DNA from: Rhizobium sp. P40RR-XXII
Lineage (GTDB): Bacteria > Pseudomonadota > Alphaproteobacteria > Rhizobiales > Rhizobiaceae
Assembly (NCBI RefSeq): GCF_012641405.1
Contig: NZ_JABAII010000014.1
Coordinates: 115,394-179,393, forward strand
Length of the DNA stretch: 64,000 bases
Direction: 5' to 3'
Part shown: one piece after another, positions 26,375 through 35,487 of the stretch
Numbering within the stretch: position 1 is the stretch's first letter
Layout of the letters: each line of letters starts with the position of its first letter
Position numbers and translations under genes: made by a program
Notes under the pieces: model-generated
The model's database searches: none
What the model saw: only the letters and a program-made list of their open reading frames with translations
Told to the model about the DNA's origin: nothing

Positions 26375-28741
26375 ATGAGCCATTCGGTCGAAAACAGGTT
26401 TTTCGCGATCGTCTGCGGTGCGCTGCTGGTTTTCGTAGCGCCGCTCTTCATCCTTTTTCTTTTCTTGTCGTCCGAACGCGCCGAGAAGGAAATCAAGGAT
26501 CATATAACCGTCCTGCTCGTCGCCAATGCCCAGGCGCTTGCCAAGCCGCTGTGGGATCTGGATGAGGATAGCGTCACCCAGATCAGCGCGACGACGGTCG
26601 CCGAAGGTGCGATCGTTCGGGTCAACGTGCGCGATCTTTCCGGCCAGCTCGACGTCACGCAATCCACCATTCCGAAATCCTACATGGGCAATCTGGAGTC
26701 CATCTCGCGACCGATCGTCTACAACGGCGTGGACGGCACCAAAAAGCTCGGCACCATTACGGTCTACTATCCACAACTCGGCCTCTTCGATGGTTTGAAG
26801 AACGAGGAAATCGTCTTCATTTCCATCTTCATCTTCGCCGTGCTGACGGTCTTCGGTGCGGCGCTGATCGGCAACCGCATTTTCGTCATTCAGCCGTTGA
26901 TGCGCCTGACACACGCCATCGAGGCCACGCGGCGGCTCGGCTCTCGCCATCATGTCGACTGGCAGTCGAACGACGAGATGGGAAGGCTCGCCAGCAGCTT
27001 CAACGATATGCAGAGCAAGTTGCAGCGCGAGGAGACCGAGCTGAAGTTTGCCCATCGCCGCGCCACCGATACCTATAATCTGACGCCCGCCATGCTTTTC
27101 TCCCTCGACAAGGACGATTGCATCGCCGCCGTCAGCGACTACTGGCTCGCCGCGACCGGCTACGGCCGTGCCGAGGTGATCGGCCGCGAGTTCGCAAGCC
27201 TGGTCCTGCCGGAATCGCGCGCGCGATACGTCGAGCGCAAGAACAGCAATCCCGATACCGCCGCCCGTCTCGCAGTCACCGTCAAGTTCCTGTGCCGGAA
27301 CGGACGGGTAATGGACGTCCTGATTCTGGAAACCACCGCCATCCAGGACGGTCTGTCGCTTTCCGTCATGACCGACGTCACCGAGCTCAAGCAGTCCGAG
27401 GACAAGAACCTCCGGCAGGCAATCACCGATCATCTGACCGGCCTCCTCAATCGTCAGGGCTTCGAGACCGCGTTGGACGCCAAGATCAACGAAGCCGATC
27501 TGCGCAAACGCGAACTTGCCTGCCTCTTCATCGATCTCGACCGGTTCAAGTGGATCAACGACAATATGGGCCATGCCGCGGGCGACGCGGCCCTGCGCGA
27601 GCTCGTATCCCGCCTGCAGACATGCCTGAAATCGGGCGACATCGCCGCCCGCCTGGGCGGTGACGAATTCGCGATCCTGCTCCTGGCGGAAGATGCCGAA
27701 GCAAGAGCAATCGACATGGCTGCCCGTATCGCCGAAATCTTCGAAGCGCCCTTCGAGGGCGATGCGCGCCTCAGCGCCAGCATCGGCATCGCCATCTATC
27801 CGCGCCATGCGGCCAATGCCGCCGAGCTGCTGCTGAAGTCCGATATCGCCATGTATGCCAAGAAGCGCGACGGCAAGAACGGCGCACAGATCTTCGACAA
27901 TGGCATGCTCGACGACTCGCGGCGACGCGCCGAACTGGAAAGCCATATCGAGGCCGGCCTCCTAGAGGACTGGTTCGAGGCCTATCTGCAGCCGGTGGTG
28001 AATATCGACGATCGTTCGATCGCCGGCTTCGAGGCATTGATGCGCCTGCACCATCCGCAGAAGGGTATCCTGCCCCCTGCCCGCATCATCGAGGTCGCCG
28101 AAGAGACCGGCTCGATCATTCGCATCGGCAACCGCATCATGGAAAAGGCGATCGCCAATTTCGCGCGCCTGTCGCGTCTCGACGGCATGCAAGACACCTA
28201 CCTCGCCATCAACTTCTCGCCTCTGCAATTTGAGCCCGAACTGCCGCTGCGCATTGCCACCCTGCTTTCGCGCTATGACGTTCCCGCCGGGCGCATCGTC
28301 GTCGAAATCACCGAAGCCGTACTCATGGACGACAATCCGGAGACGCGCATGGTCATCAACGAGATCTGCCGTTACGGTTGCCGCATCGCGCTCGACGATT
28401 TCGGCACGGGCTATTCGTCGCTGAGCTACATCAATCGCTTCCCGGTCGACATCATCAAGATCGATCAGTCCTTCATCCGCGCGATCAACGATACTGCTTC
28501 CGATGTCAGCGCCAAGAGCCGCATGCTGGTCGAAAGCATCACCACGCTGTCGCACAAGATGAACTGCACGGTCATTGCCGAAGGCGTGGAAACGGAAGAG
28601 GAATGCGCGACCCTGCGCACCATGGGCATCGACTACGGCCAGGGCTATCTGTTCTATCGGCCACAGCATCCGGACACCCTGGCAAAGACACTCGTCAGCC
28701 AGCAGCAGGATCATCCCTCCCCCATAGCACAGGCGTCATAG
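26375..28741 (+). CDS. Membrane GGDEF–EAL c-di-GMP protein with HAMP and PAS
   Basis: 788 aa. TM1 (residues 10–32), a periplasmic sensor part (33–145), TM2 (146–168), HAMP (about 170–225), PAS (about 230–340), GGDEF (about 345–510) and EAL (about 520–775). GGDEF is intact (RLGGDEFAI, 428–432), but the usual RxxD inhibitory site reads KSGD. EAL is intact (GFEALMRL, 553–555), with DDFGTGYSSL and the QGYLF loop. Both synthesis and breakdown of c-di-GMP are chemically possible. ATG 26375 lies in an AT-rich promoter stretch. A solute-binding protein gene starts 2 bp downstream, suggesting a periplasmic sensing partner. Confidence 0.9.
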   Translation: MSHSVENRFFAIVCGALLVFVAPLFILFLFLSSERAEKEIKDHITVLLVANAQALAKPLWDLDEDSVTQISATTVAEGAIVRVNVRDLSGQLDVTQSTIPKSYMGNLESISRPIVYNGVDGTKKLGTITVYYPQLGLFDGLKNEEIVFISIFIFAVLTVFGAALIGNRIFVIQPLMRLTHAIEATRRLGSRHHVDWQSNDEMGRLASSFNDMQSKLQREETELKFAHRRATDTYNLTPAMLFSLDKDDCIAAVSDYWLAATGYGRAEVIGREFASLVLPESRARYVERKNSNPDTAARLAVTVKFLCRNGRVMDVLILETTAIQDGLSLSVMTDVTELKQSEDKNLRQAITDHLTGLLNRQGFETALDAKINEADLRKRELACLFIDLDRFKWINDNMGHAAGDAALRELVSRLQTCLKSGDIAARLGGDEFAILLLAEDAEARAIDMAARIAEIFEAPFEGDARLSASIGIAIYPRHAANAAELLLKSDIAMYAKKRDGKNGAQIFDNGMLDDSRRRAELESHIEAGLLEDWFEAYLQPVVNIDDRSIAGFEALMRLHHPQKGILPPARIIEVAEETGSIIRIGNRIMEKAIANFARLSRLDGMQDTYLAINFSPLQFEPELPLRIATLLSRYDVPAGRIVVEITEAVLMDDNPETRMVINEICRYGCRIALDDFGTGYSSLSYINRFPVDIIKIDQSFIRAINDTASDVSAKSRMLVESITTLSHKMNCTVIAEGVETEEECATLRTMGIDYGQGYLFYRPQHPDTLAKTLVSQQQDHPSPIAQAS

Positions 28742-28743
28742 CG

Positions 28744-29487
28744 ATGAGGAACCGCATGCGAAAGCCGCTGCTCACGATTGCAATCAGCCTGTTTTCGCTA
28801 TTCCTTTTCCTTCCAGCCCGCGCCGAAACCGTTCATTTCACCACCGAGGAATATCCGCCCTTCAACTATCGCGATGGCAAGACGGCTGTCGGAGCCCTTA
28901 CCGAACAGGTACAGAAGGTGATGGCCGATATCGGCGTCGATTATAGCATCGCCATCTTGCCCTGGGCGCGGGCCTATAATCAGGCGTTGGCGGAACCCAT
29001 GACCTGTGTCTTCGCGACCGCCCATAATGAAGAACGCGATCCGCTCTTCAAATGGGTGCAGCCATTGCTGATCGATCGCAGCATCTTGATCAAGCACAGC
29101 GGCTCCAAGATTGCCGCCGCCGCCATCGACGAAGCCAGGAAATATCTCGTCGGCACATGGCGGGAGGACTATACGGAGACGATACTGCGCCGGAACAATT
29201 TCCCGCGCATCGACGTGGGTAGCGATTTCAAGGCTACGCTGAAGAAACTGATGAGCGATCGCATCGACCTGATGCCGATCTCGGAATTCTATTTCGAAAA
29301 GCTGAAAACGGAGGGCAATGCCGTGGAGAAGGTAACCGTCCTTTCCCAGCAGCCCATGGGGATCGCCTGCCAGAAGGACTTCCCAACCGACCTTCTGAAC
29401 AGGATGCAGGCGGCGCTGAATGCGCTGATCGTCGACGGAACACAGAAGCAGATTTTCCTGAAGTACGGCCTCCACCTTGGCGACTGA
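28744..29487 (+). CDS. Periplasmic solute-binding protein (SBP_bac_3 type)
   Basis: 248 aa with a signal peptide (LLTIAISLFSLFLFLPARA, about residues 9–27) and one type-II periplasmic binding fold (VHFTTEEYPPFNYRDGK…, GALTEQVQKVMADIGVDY). There is no ABC permease or ATPase gene beside it. It begins 2 bp after the GGDEF–EAL stop, so the two are co-translated. I infer that it delivers a ligand signal to the receptor's periplasmic domain, as lone SBPs do for other cyclic-di-GMP receptors. Ligand unknown. Confidence 0.83.
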   Translation: MRNRMRKPLLTIAISLFSLFLFLPARAETVHFTTEEYPPFNYRDGKTAVGALTEQVQKVMADIGVDYSIAILPWARAYNQALAEPMTCVFATAHNEERDPLFKWVQPLLIDRSILIKHSGSKIAAAAIDEARKYLVGTWREDYTETILRRNNFPRIDVGSDFKATLKKLMSDRIDLMPISEFYFEKLKTEGNAVEKVTVLSQQPMGIACQKDFPTDLLNRMQAALNALIVDGTQKQIFLKYGLHLGD

Positions 29488-29559
29488 CGCATCCCGCCTT
29501 GACTTTGCCGCCAAATCGCTGTGGTGAAGGGCATCGATATTTTCCAAGGGGTGAAGCGC

Positions 29560-30276
29560 ATGCTTCTTATCGCCGGCCTCGGCAATCCGGGCGCCAAATA
29601 TCAGGGCAACCGCCATAATATCGGCTTCATGGCCGTGGATGCGATCTATCGCCGCCATAGCTTTTCGCCCTGGCAGAAGAAGTTCAAGGCGGAGATTTCC
29701 GAAGGCGAGCTCGGCGGCCAGAAGGTGCTGCTCATCAAGCCGCAGACCTTCATGAACCTCTCGGGTGAAGCTGTCGGCGAAGCCATGCGCTTCTACAAGC
29801 TCCAGCCCTCCGACCTCGTGGTGATCTACGACGAACTCGATCTGCCGGCCGGCAAGGCGCGGCTGAAGACCGGCGGCGGCCATGGCGGTCACAACGGCAT
29901 CAAGTCGATCGACGCCCACTGCGGCCGCGAATATCGGCGCCTGCGCCTCGGCATCGGTCATCCCGGCGTCAAGGAGCTTGTGCACAATCACGTTCTCGGC
30001 GATTTCGCCAAGGTGGATCAAAGCTGGCTGGAACCGCTGTTCGACGCACTTGCCGACAACGCCGATATGCTGGTGCGCGGCGAGAATTCGCAGCTGATGA
30101 ACAAGATCGCGCTTGCCCTCGGCGGCAAGGCGGAAGACGACGCTCCCAAGCCGGAGAAGAAGGCGCCTGCCAAATCCCATATTCATCAGGCGCGCAATCA
30201 TAACCAGCCGAAGATCCCGGAAACCGGTCCCATGGCGGAAATGCTGAAGAGGATATTCAGCAAGAAGGATAATTGA
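29560..30276 (+). CDS. pth: Peptidyl-tRNA hydrolase
   Basis: 238 aa; releases peptides from peptidyl-tRNA dropped by stalled ribosomes. Motifs: GLGNPGAKYQGNRHNIGF (catalytic His in RHNIG), KPQTFMNLSGEAV, YDELDLPAGKARLKTGGGHGGHNG (catalytic Asp). ATG 29560 (MLLIAGLG) is the conserved start; the frame's earlier ATG/GTG codons add a non-homologous leader. A charged C-terminal extension (DAPKPEKKAPAKS…) is usual in rhizobia. Confidence 0.95.
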   Translation: MLLIAGLGNPGAKYQGNRHNIGFMAVDAIYRRHSFSPWQKKFKAEISEGELGGQKVLLIKPQTFMNLSGEAVGEAMRFYKLQPSDLVVIYDELDLPAGKARLKTGGGHGGHNGIKSIDAHCGREYRRLRLGIGHPGVKELVHNHVLGDFAKVDQSWLEPLFDALADNADMLVRGENSQLMNKIALALGGKAEDDAPKPEKKAPAKSHIHQARNHNQPKIPETGPMAEMLKRIFSKKDN

Positions 30277-30277
30277 A

Positions 30278-30751
30278 ATGCCGGACGCAGCAGTCGAAGA
30301 TGCCGCAGATATCGTCATCCGGCCGGTCGCGGTTGCGGAACTGCCGACCCTCCTTGCGCTCTACCGGCATCTGAATGTCGAAGACCCGGTGCTTGAGCTG
30401 CAGTTGGCGGAGAGCCGCCTTGCGGAAATTCTTGCCCATCCCGGCATGACGATCCTCGCCGCCTTTGACGGAGACAAGGTCGTCTCTTCCGTAACACTGA
30501 TCGTCATCCCAAATCTCACGCGCGGCGGGGCGCCCTATGCTTTGATCGAGAATGTGGTGACCCACGCCGACTATCGTCGGCGCGGCTTTGCCGGCGCGGT
30601 CATCCGCAGGGCGTTCGCAAGCGCCTGGGAGAGGAACTGCTACAAGGTCATGCTGCTGACCGGCTCGAAGAATCCGGCAACGCTGCGCTTCTATGCCAAT
30701 TGCGGATTTACGCAGGACAAGACCGGCTTCCAGGTCCGTCGTCCTACCTAA
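30278..30751 (+). CDS. GNAT family N-acetyltransferase
   Basis: 157 aa acetyl-CoA-dependent acetyltransferase domain. The acetyl-CoA motif A appears as VVTHADYRRRGFAGAVIRRAF (R/Q-x-x-G-x-G/A form) and motif B as CYKVMLLTGSKNPATLRFY with the typical aromatic end. Starts one base after the pth stop, hence coupled. Substrate unknown. Confidence 0.85.
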   Translation: MPDAAVEDAADIVIRPVAVAELPTLLALYRHLNVEDPVLELQLAESRLAEILAHPGMTILAAFDGDKVVSSVTLIVIPNLTRGGAPYALIENVVTHADYRRRGFAGAVIRRAFASAWERNCYKVMLLTGSKNPATLRFYANCGFTQDKTGFQVRRPT

Positions 30752-30766
30752 CAAGGGCAGCCGTTC

Positions 30767-31079
30767 CTATTCTTCCGGCTCGGTAGTGAACATCAGCGGG
30801 AATCCCGCGCTTTTAGCAAGATCGACCGCCTCCTGCGCCTTCGTCTCGGCAATATCCCGCGCACAGACCATGACCACGCAGGTGCCGAGCTTATGCGCGG
30901 TCATCATGACGCGGTAGCCGGTCTCCTCGCTCATGCGGAAGACGGCCTTGAGCACCATGATGACGAATTCCCGCGGCGTATAATCGTCGTTCACGAGAAT
31001 GATCTTGTAGAGCTTCGGTCGCTCGACCTTCGGCTTGGTTTTTAGTCTTTGGTTTCAGGACAACATCATTGTCACTCAT
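30767..31079 (-). pseudogene. clpS: clpS with a frameshift (ClpAP adaptor)
   Basis: ClpS binds N-degron substrates and hands them to ClpAP. The expected start MSDNDVVLKPKTK is in one frame (ATG 31079), while the conserved core RPKLYKIILVNDDYTPREF … FPLMFTTEPEE is in another. The frames join if one A is removed from an A5 run (T5 at 31039–31043 on the plus strand): then KTK continues directly into TKPKVERPKLYKIIL. A downstream GTG at 30994 could start at NDDYTPREF but would lack the first beta strand. Either an inactivating +1 insertion, a slippery run, or a base-calling error in the homopolymer. Confidence 0.85.
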
Positions 31080-31325
31080 CGGCATCACCGTTGACGACAG
31101 GGGAAAGAGGCTTTGGGCTAATAGGGAAATTATAGTGCAGCGCAGTACACCGTTCAAGGACCACGGTCTCATGACAATGCGCCCTGACAACGCGCAAAGC
31201 AGCATTCGAGCGACTTCCGCCTCTCTTTCGGCAGAAAAGAGCCTCCTTGCCCGCACAAGACTTGACCCGCAACGGCCCTTCCCCCATAGGCACAGCAAAG
31301 ATTTTCAAGATATGGACAAGGTGCC
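31080..31325. other. Intergenic region between clpS and ychF
   Basis: About 246 bp, no gene recognised. It carries divergent promoters for clpS (minus) and ychF (plus). Confidence 0.5.
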
Positions 31326-32429
31326 ATGGGTTTCAAATGCGGTATCGTCGGGCTGCCGAATGTCGGCAAGTCCACTCTGTTCAACGCGCTGACCAAGACG
31401 GCGGCGGCGCAGGCGGCGAACTATCCGTTCTGCACGATCGAGCCGAACACGGGTGAAGTCGCGGTTCCCGATCCGCGCATGCGCAAGCTCGCCGACATCG
31501 CCAAGTCGAAGGAACTGATTCCCACGCGCATCTCCTTCGTCGATATTGCCGGCCTCGTGCGCGGCGCATCGAAGGGTGAGGGTCTCGGCAACCAGTTCCT
31601 CGCCAATATCCGCGAAGTCGACGCCATCGTGCATGTGCTGCGCTGCTTCGAAGACAGCGACATCACCCATGTCGAAGGCCGCATCAATCCGGTCGCCGAC
31701 GCCGAGACGATCGAGACCGAGCTGATGCTCGCGGACCTCGAGAGCCTTGAACGCCGCACCGAGCAGACCCGCAAGCGTGCCACCGCCAAGGACAAGGAGT
31801 CCTTGGCGATGCTGCCGATCATGGACGCTTCCCTGGCATTGCTGCAGGAAGGCAAGCCCGTCCGCACGCTGCTCTCGAAGCTGGACGCCGAAGAGATCCG
31901 CATCCTCAAGGGTCTGAACCTCCTGACCTCGCACCCCGTGCTCTATGTCTGCAACGTCGCCGAAGGCGATGCGGCAACCGGCAATGAGTACACGGCAGCC
32001 GTTGCCGCCATGGCCAAGGAGCAGAATTCGGAAGTCGTCATCATCTCCGCCGCGATCGAGGCGGAAGTGGCGCAGCTGCCCGATGACGAGGCGAAGGAAT
32101 TCCTCTCCGCGCTAGGCCTCGACGAAGCCGGCCTCGACCGCCTGATCCGCGCCGGTTACAAGCTGCTGCACCTCATCACCTATTTCACGGTAGGCCCTAA
32201 GGAAACCCGCGCCTGGACGATCGAACAGGGCACCAAGGCGCCGCAGGCGGCCGGCGTCATCCATTCGGATTTCGAACGCGGCTTCATCCGCGCCAACACG
32301 ATCGCCTTTGACGACTATGTCGCCTACAACGGCGAAACCGGCGCCAAGGAAGCCGGCAAGGCGCGTGACGAAGGCAAGGAATACGTCGTCCAGGACGGCG
32401 ACGTCATCCACTTCCGCTTCAACACCTGA
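31326..32429 (+). CDS. ychF: Ribosome-binding GTPase/ATPase YchF (OLA1)
   Basis: 367 aa Obg-family P-loop protein that prefers ATP. G1 GLPNVGKST (residues 9–17), G3-like DIAGLV and a C-terminal TGS domain (about 280–365, GPKETRAWTIEQGTKAPQAAGVIH…). Associated with oxidative-stress responses and the ribosome in other bacteria. pth and ychF are neighbours in many bacteria; here GNAT and clpS lie between. Confidence 0.95.
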   Translation: MGFKCGIVGLPNVGKSTLFNALTKTAAAQAANYPFCTIEPNTGEVAVPDPRMRKLADIAKSKELIPTRISFVDIAGLVRGASKGEGLGNQFLANIREVDAIVHVLRCFEDSDITHVEGRINPVADAETIETELMLADLESLERRTEQTRKRATAKDKESLAMLPIMDASLALLQEGKPVRTLLSKLDAEEIRILKGLNLLTSHPVLYVCNVAEGDAATGNEYTAAVAAMAKEQNSEVVIISAAIEAEVAQLPDDEAKEFLSALGLDEAGLDRLIRAGYKLLHLITYFTVGPKETRAWTIEQGTKAPQAAGVIHSDFERGFIRANTIAFDDYVAYNGETGAKEAGKARDEGKEYVVQDGDVIHFRFNT

Positions 32430-32453
32430 TCGCTTTTCGGCTGCCGTCGCCTA

Positions 32454-32555
32454 AGCAATTTCAGGAAAAGTGCTAGCGGTTTTCCGTTCGGAATTGCGTT
32501 AAAATAAGATGATAGAGCGCTTCCTTGCTTCGAAGAAAAGCGGAAACGCTCTATC
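32454..32555. repeat. RIME1-like element with two palindromes (copy 2)
   Basis: About 102 bp holding two inverted repeats: CAATTTCAGGAAAA … TTTTCCGTTCGGAATTG, and GATAGAGCGCTTCC … GGAAACGCTCTATC (32511–32555). Size and two-palindrome layout match the published RIME1 type. The second palindrome overlaps the stop codon of the next (minus-strand) gene. Confidence 0.7.
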
Positions 32556-33675
32556 GGAGCGCCGGCAATCTCGCCTGTATGCCCGCAGGCAACCGCCGCA
32601 CGATGACGCGGCGCAGATCGGCCCAGCCGATACCGATGACGAGCACCACCAGGCCGACAATCATCAGCACCAGGAAGCCGACCTTGTCGAGACCGGCATT
32701 GTTGTGCCGGAAAATGGCCGCAGTCGCGAGGCCGAGCGACACGAGACCTGCGGTCACGAAAGCGCGGCGATCGATCACAAGCCCGATCAACATCATCATC
32801 AGAACTGCGATCAGGACGGTCACCGCCTGCAGGTAGCCTCCGAAAAGCGCGTCGGTGAGATTGGTGAAAACGCCGCCGCCGCTCGCAAGCTCCAGGCGCA
32901 GAGCCAGGAGGACGGTTGAATAAAGCAGCGCCGGAGCGGTCGCGAGATGCAGCCAGAAGGCGACGTCGGAACGGCGCGTGACTCTTTTCGGATCGCTGAG
33001 GTCGTAGCGCATTGCCAAGGCGAAGCTGCCAAGTGCCGCAATCAGCAAGATCATGAGTGTCTGGATCGGATAATCTACCGGCACATTCGCGGACCCAGTG
33101 ACAGTGCCGGCGACATAGAAGACTGTCGCCAGAAACAGCCCAAACAGCGAGAACAGGAATAGCGCCAGGGAAAGCGGGACCCGGTAGCGCCAATAGAACA
33201 ATATCAGCAGGGGCGGGAATGGCGCAGCGAGGATAAATGCGCCGATTGTGAAATTATCGACCAATGCCGGGGTGGAACTGACATAGGTCACGACCGTATG
33301 GAAAAGCCAGAAGACGAGCGCCACGGTCAAGACGACAGCCGGAAGCGCCAGCCGTTGGCGGCGCACGAGGATTTCGGCCAGGATGACGATTGCCAGCAGA
33401 GACGCATAGCGGTTCGCCAGACCCCATAGCCCGACCAGCAGCACAATGATGCCGATGGTAATGAGCACGTCGTGAAAGCCGCGCACGAAACGCGGCGCTT
33501 CCGTCTCTTCCAGCGGATTGGAATCATCAAGTGAGCGTGGTGCCGAAAGATCCTGAGCCGCCGGCAACGCGCCGATGTTCCGCTCGCTGAGATACGGCAG
33601 CAGTCGCTCCGCTTGGTCGGAGGAAATAATCCCCTCGCCTGCCGCCTCTTTCAGTGCGATTTTGAGTTTGCTCAT
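32551..33675 (-). CDS. Multi-pass membrane protein (DUF2157-like)
   Basis: 374 aa. A short cytosolic N-terminus with AAGEGIISSDQAERLLPYL (the 'GIIS..QAE' pattern of DUF2157) is followed by a linker and about 10 hydrophobic helices from residue 67 (VLITIGIIVLLVGLWGLANR) to the end. The C-terminus is short and basic (RRLPAGIQARLPALR). No transport or catalytic motif visible. The stop lies within a RIME palindrome. Function unknown. Confidence 0.72.
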   Translation of the reverse strand: MSKLKIALKEAAGEGIISSDQAERLLPYLSERNIGALPAAQDLSAPRSLDDSNPLEETEAPRFVRGFHDVLITIGIIVLLVGLWGLANRYASLLAIVILAEILVRRQRLALPAVVLTVALVFWLFHTVVTYVSSTPALVDNFTIGAFILAAPFPPLLILFYWRYRVPLSLALFLFSLFGLFLATVFYVAGTVTGSANVPVDYPIQTLMILLIAALGSFALAMRYDLSDPKRVTRRSDVAFWLHLATAPALLYSTVLLALRLELASGGGVFTNLTDALFGGYLQAVTVLIAVLMMMLIGLVIDRRAFVTAGLVSLGLATAAIFRHNNAGLDKVGFLVLMIVGLVVLVIGIGWADLRRVIVRRLPAGIQARLPALR

Positions 33676-33853
33676 TCTTCCCGCTCCATATCGCCACTAC
33701 CAAGCCTCATCATATCGCTGCCGCACAATCAAGGGCTGCCGTATGCGAATGCGCAATCGTATTCGGCTAGCCTCATCCGACCACGAAAATGCTTGCGCCA
33801 TCGCCACCCAGATGCGATTGCCCATAAGCAGAATGTGGAGGATGGGAGGACAG

Positions 33854-34318
33854 ATGACGAAGTTCGTCTATGAAGACTTTCAGCTGGGACGGGAATTTCC
33901 GCTCGGCCCCAAGCATGTGACGGCGGCGGAGATCGTAGAATTCGCTAGGGAATTTGACCCGCAGCCCATGCATCTGGATGAGGAAGCAGGCCGCGCAAGT
34001 ATTCTCGGCGGACTCGCCGCTTCCGGCTGGCACACCTCTTCGATGTTCATGCGCATGATGTGCGATTCCTATCTCCTCGCCACCGATGCGCAGGGCGCGC
34101 CTGGCATCGATTTCATGGAATGGAAGAAGCCTGTTCTGGTGGACGACACCCTGTCGGGCCGTTCCATCGTCGTCGAGGCGCGCCCCATGCGTTCGCGCCC
34201 CGGCATCGGCATCGTCAAGTTCCGTCATGAGGTCGAGAACCAGCGCGGCGAGCTCGTCTGTCTCGGCGAAAACGCAACGATGATCCGCATGCGCGCCGGC
34301 GCGGAGATATCCGCATGA
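33854..34318 (+). CDS. MaoC-type dehydratase (hot-dog fold) 1
   Basis: 154 aa. MaoC/R-hydratase-2 features: FAREFDPQPMHLDEEAG (catalytic D-x-x-x-x-H: D in FDPQPMH and the His) and LGGLAASGWHTSSMFMR. Catalyses hydration/dehydration of enoyl-CoA-type substrates. GGGAGGA immediately precedes ATG 33854. Its stop overlaps the start of the second MaoC gene (ATGA), so they are coupled and may form a heterodimer. Confidence 0.87.
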   Translation: MTKFVYEDFQLGREFPLGPKHVTAAEIVEFAREFDPQPMHLDEEAGRASILGGLAASGWHTSSMFMRMMCDSYLLATDAQGAPGIDFMEWKKPVLVDDTLSGRSIVVEARPMRSRPGIGIVKFRHEVENQRGELVCLGENATMIRMRAGAEISA

Positions 34319-34782
34319 AGATGAGCGAACTTTATACCATCGGCGAGCGCATCGAGATTGGCAGCCATACCTTCACGCCCGAAGGCATCGTCCACTTTGC
34401 CTCGCGCTACGATCCGCAGATCTTCCACATGGATGCGGAAGCGGCCAAGCAATCCTTGTTCGGCGGGCTCTGCGCCTCTGGTTGGCATAGCTGCTCCGTG
34501 TGGATGCGCACCTTCGTCGATTACTGGAAGTCCGAAACCGCACGGCTGATCGCCGAGGGCAAGACGCCGCCCAATCTCGGCCCCTCACCCGGCTTCAAGA
34601 ACTTGCAATGGCTGCGGCCGGTCTTTGCTGGCGACACGATCACCTATGGTGTCACGATCGTCGGCAGCAGGCCCTTAGCCTCGCGCCCCGGTTGGGCGCT
34701 CTACACACTGGCCTGTGACGGCGTAAACCAGCATGGCAGCCAGGCCCTGCGCTTCGAAAGCACCGTGCTGGCCTTCGAATAG
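34315..34782 (+). CDS. MaoC-type dehydratase (hot-dog fold) 2
   Basis: 155 aa paralogue of the preceding gene. Catalytic region FASRYDPQIFHMDAEAAKQS and LFGGLCASGWHSCSVWMRTF are conserved, so both members look catalytically complete. The start overlaps the previous stop. The pair probably handles an acyl-CoA hydratase step; no other beta-oxidation gene is nearby. Confidence 0.87.
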   Translation: MKMSELYTIGERIEIGSHTFTPEGIVHFASRYDPQIFHMDAEAAKQSLFGGLCASGWHSCSVWMRTFVDYWKSETARLIAEGKTPPNLGPSPGFKNLQWLRPVFAGDTITYGVTIVGSRPLASRPGWALYTLACDGVNQHGSQALRFESTVLAFE

Positions 34783-34805
34783 CGACGACGGTTCCGCCGT
34801 CGCTA
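34780..34805. terminator. Hairpin between convergent maoC-2 and apt
   Basis: TAGCGACGACGG–TT–CCGCCGTCGCTA stem with one mismatch, beginning in the maoC-2 stop codon. Little T-tract. Confidence 0.5.
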
Positions 34806-34828
34806 CCTCGCTCGTCTGATGAGCACAC

Positions 34829-35371
34829 TCAGTGTCCGGCGAATTCCACCAGCGTATGAACCGGTACATCAAGCTCTTCGAGCTTTTTGCGGCCGCCGAG
34901 ATCAGGCAAATCGATCACGAAGCAGGCAGCAACGACTTCGGCGCCGATCTGCCGCAGAAGCTTCGTCGCGCCGACGGCGGTGCCGCCCGTTGCGATGAGA
35001 TCGTCCACGAGAATGACCCTCTCGCCCGGATTGACGGCATCGCGATGCATCTCCATCTCGTCCACGCCATATTCCAGGCTGTAGGCGATGCGGACGATAT
35101 CGTGCGGCAGCTTGCCCTTCTTGCGGATCGGCACGAAGCCGGACGACAACTGATGCGCCACCGCGCCGCCCAGAATGAAGCCACGCGCTTCCATGCCGGC
35201 GACTTTGTCGATCTTGGTGCCGGCATAGGGATGCACCAGCGCATCCACGGCGCGACGGAATGCCCTGGCGTCGCCAAGCATCGTCGTGATGTCGCGAAAG
35301 ATGATGCCGGGCTTGGGATAGTCCGGAATGGAGCGGATGCTGGCAGCGAGCTCCGAAGCAATAGTGTTCAT
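34829..35371 (-). CDS. apt: Adenine phosphoribosyltransferase
   Basis: 180 aa purine-salvage enzyme (adenine + PRPP to AMP). N-terminal IRSIPDYPKPGIIFRDITT and the PRPP-binding motif VILVDDLIATGGTA are intact; MEARGFILG also present. Directly downstream of petABC on the same strand but separated by a strong terminator. Confidence 0.95.
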   Translation of the reverse strand: MNTIASELAASIRSIPDYPKPGIIFRDITTMLGDARAFRRAVDALVHPYAGTKIDKVAGMEARGFILGGAVAHQLSSGFVPIRKKGKLPHDIVRIAYSLEYGVDEMEMHRDAVNPGERVILVDDLIATGGTAVGATKLLRQIGAEVVAACFVIDLPDLGGRKKLEELDVPVHTLVEFAGH

Positions 35372-35438
35372 GAAATACGTACTCTCAGGCTATGATAGGG
35401 CCGGCCGCACCCTATCAAGACCGGCGCTCTATACCAAC

Positions 35439-35469
35439 AAAAAAGGCGGCCTCGATGGGCCGCCTTTTC
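35439..35469 (-). terminator. Intrinsic terminator of the petABC operon
   Basis: AAGGCGGCC / GGGCCGCCTT hairpin; on the minus strand it is followed by a T-tract (A6 at 35439–35444 on the plus strand). Confidence 0.85.
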
Positions 35470-35487
35470 GTTGAAACATCGCAATAC

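Noticed and set aside
26303..27946. 547-aa open frame on the minus strand
   Set aside because: Antisense to the GGDEF–EAL gene with composition typical of a GC-rich shadow frame; no family motif.
28798..30318. 506-aa open frame on the minus strand
   Set aside because: Spans the SBP and pth genes in antisense; a codon-bias artefact.
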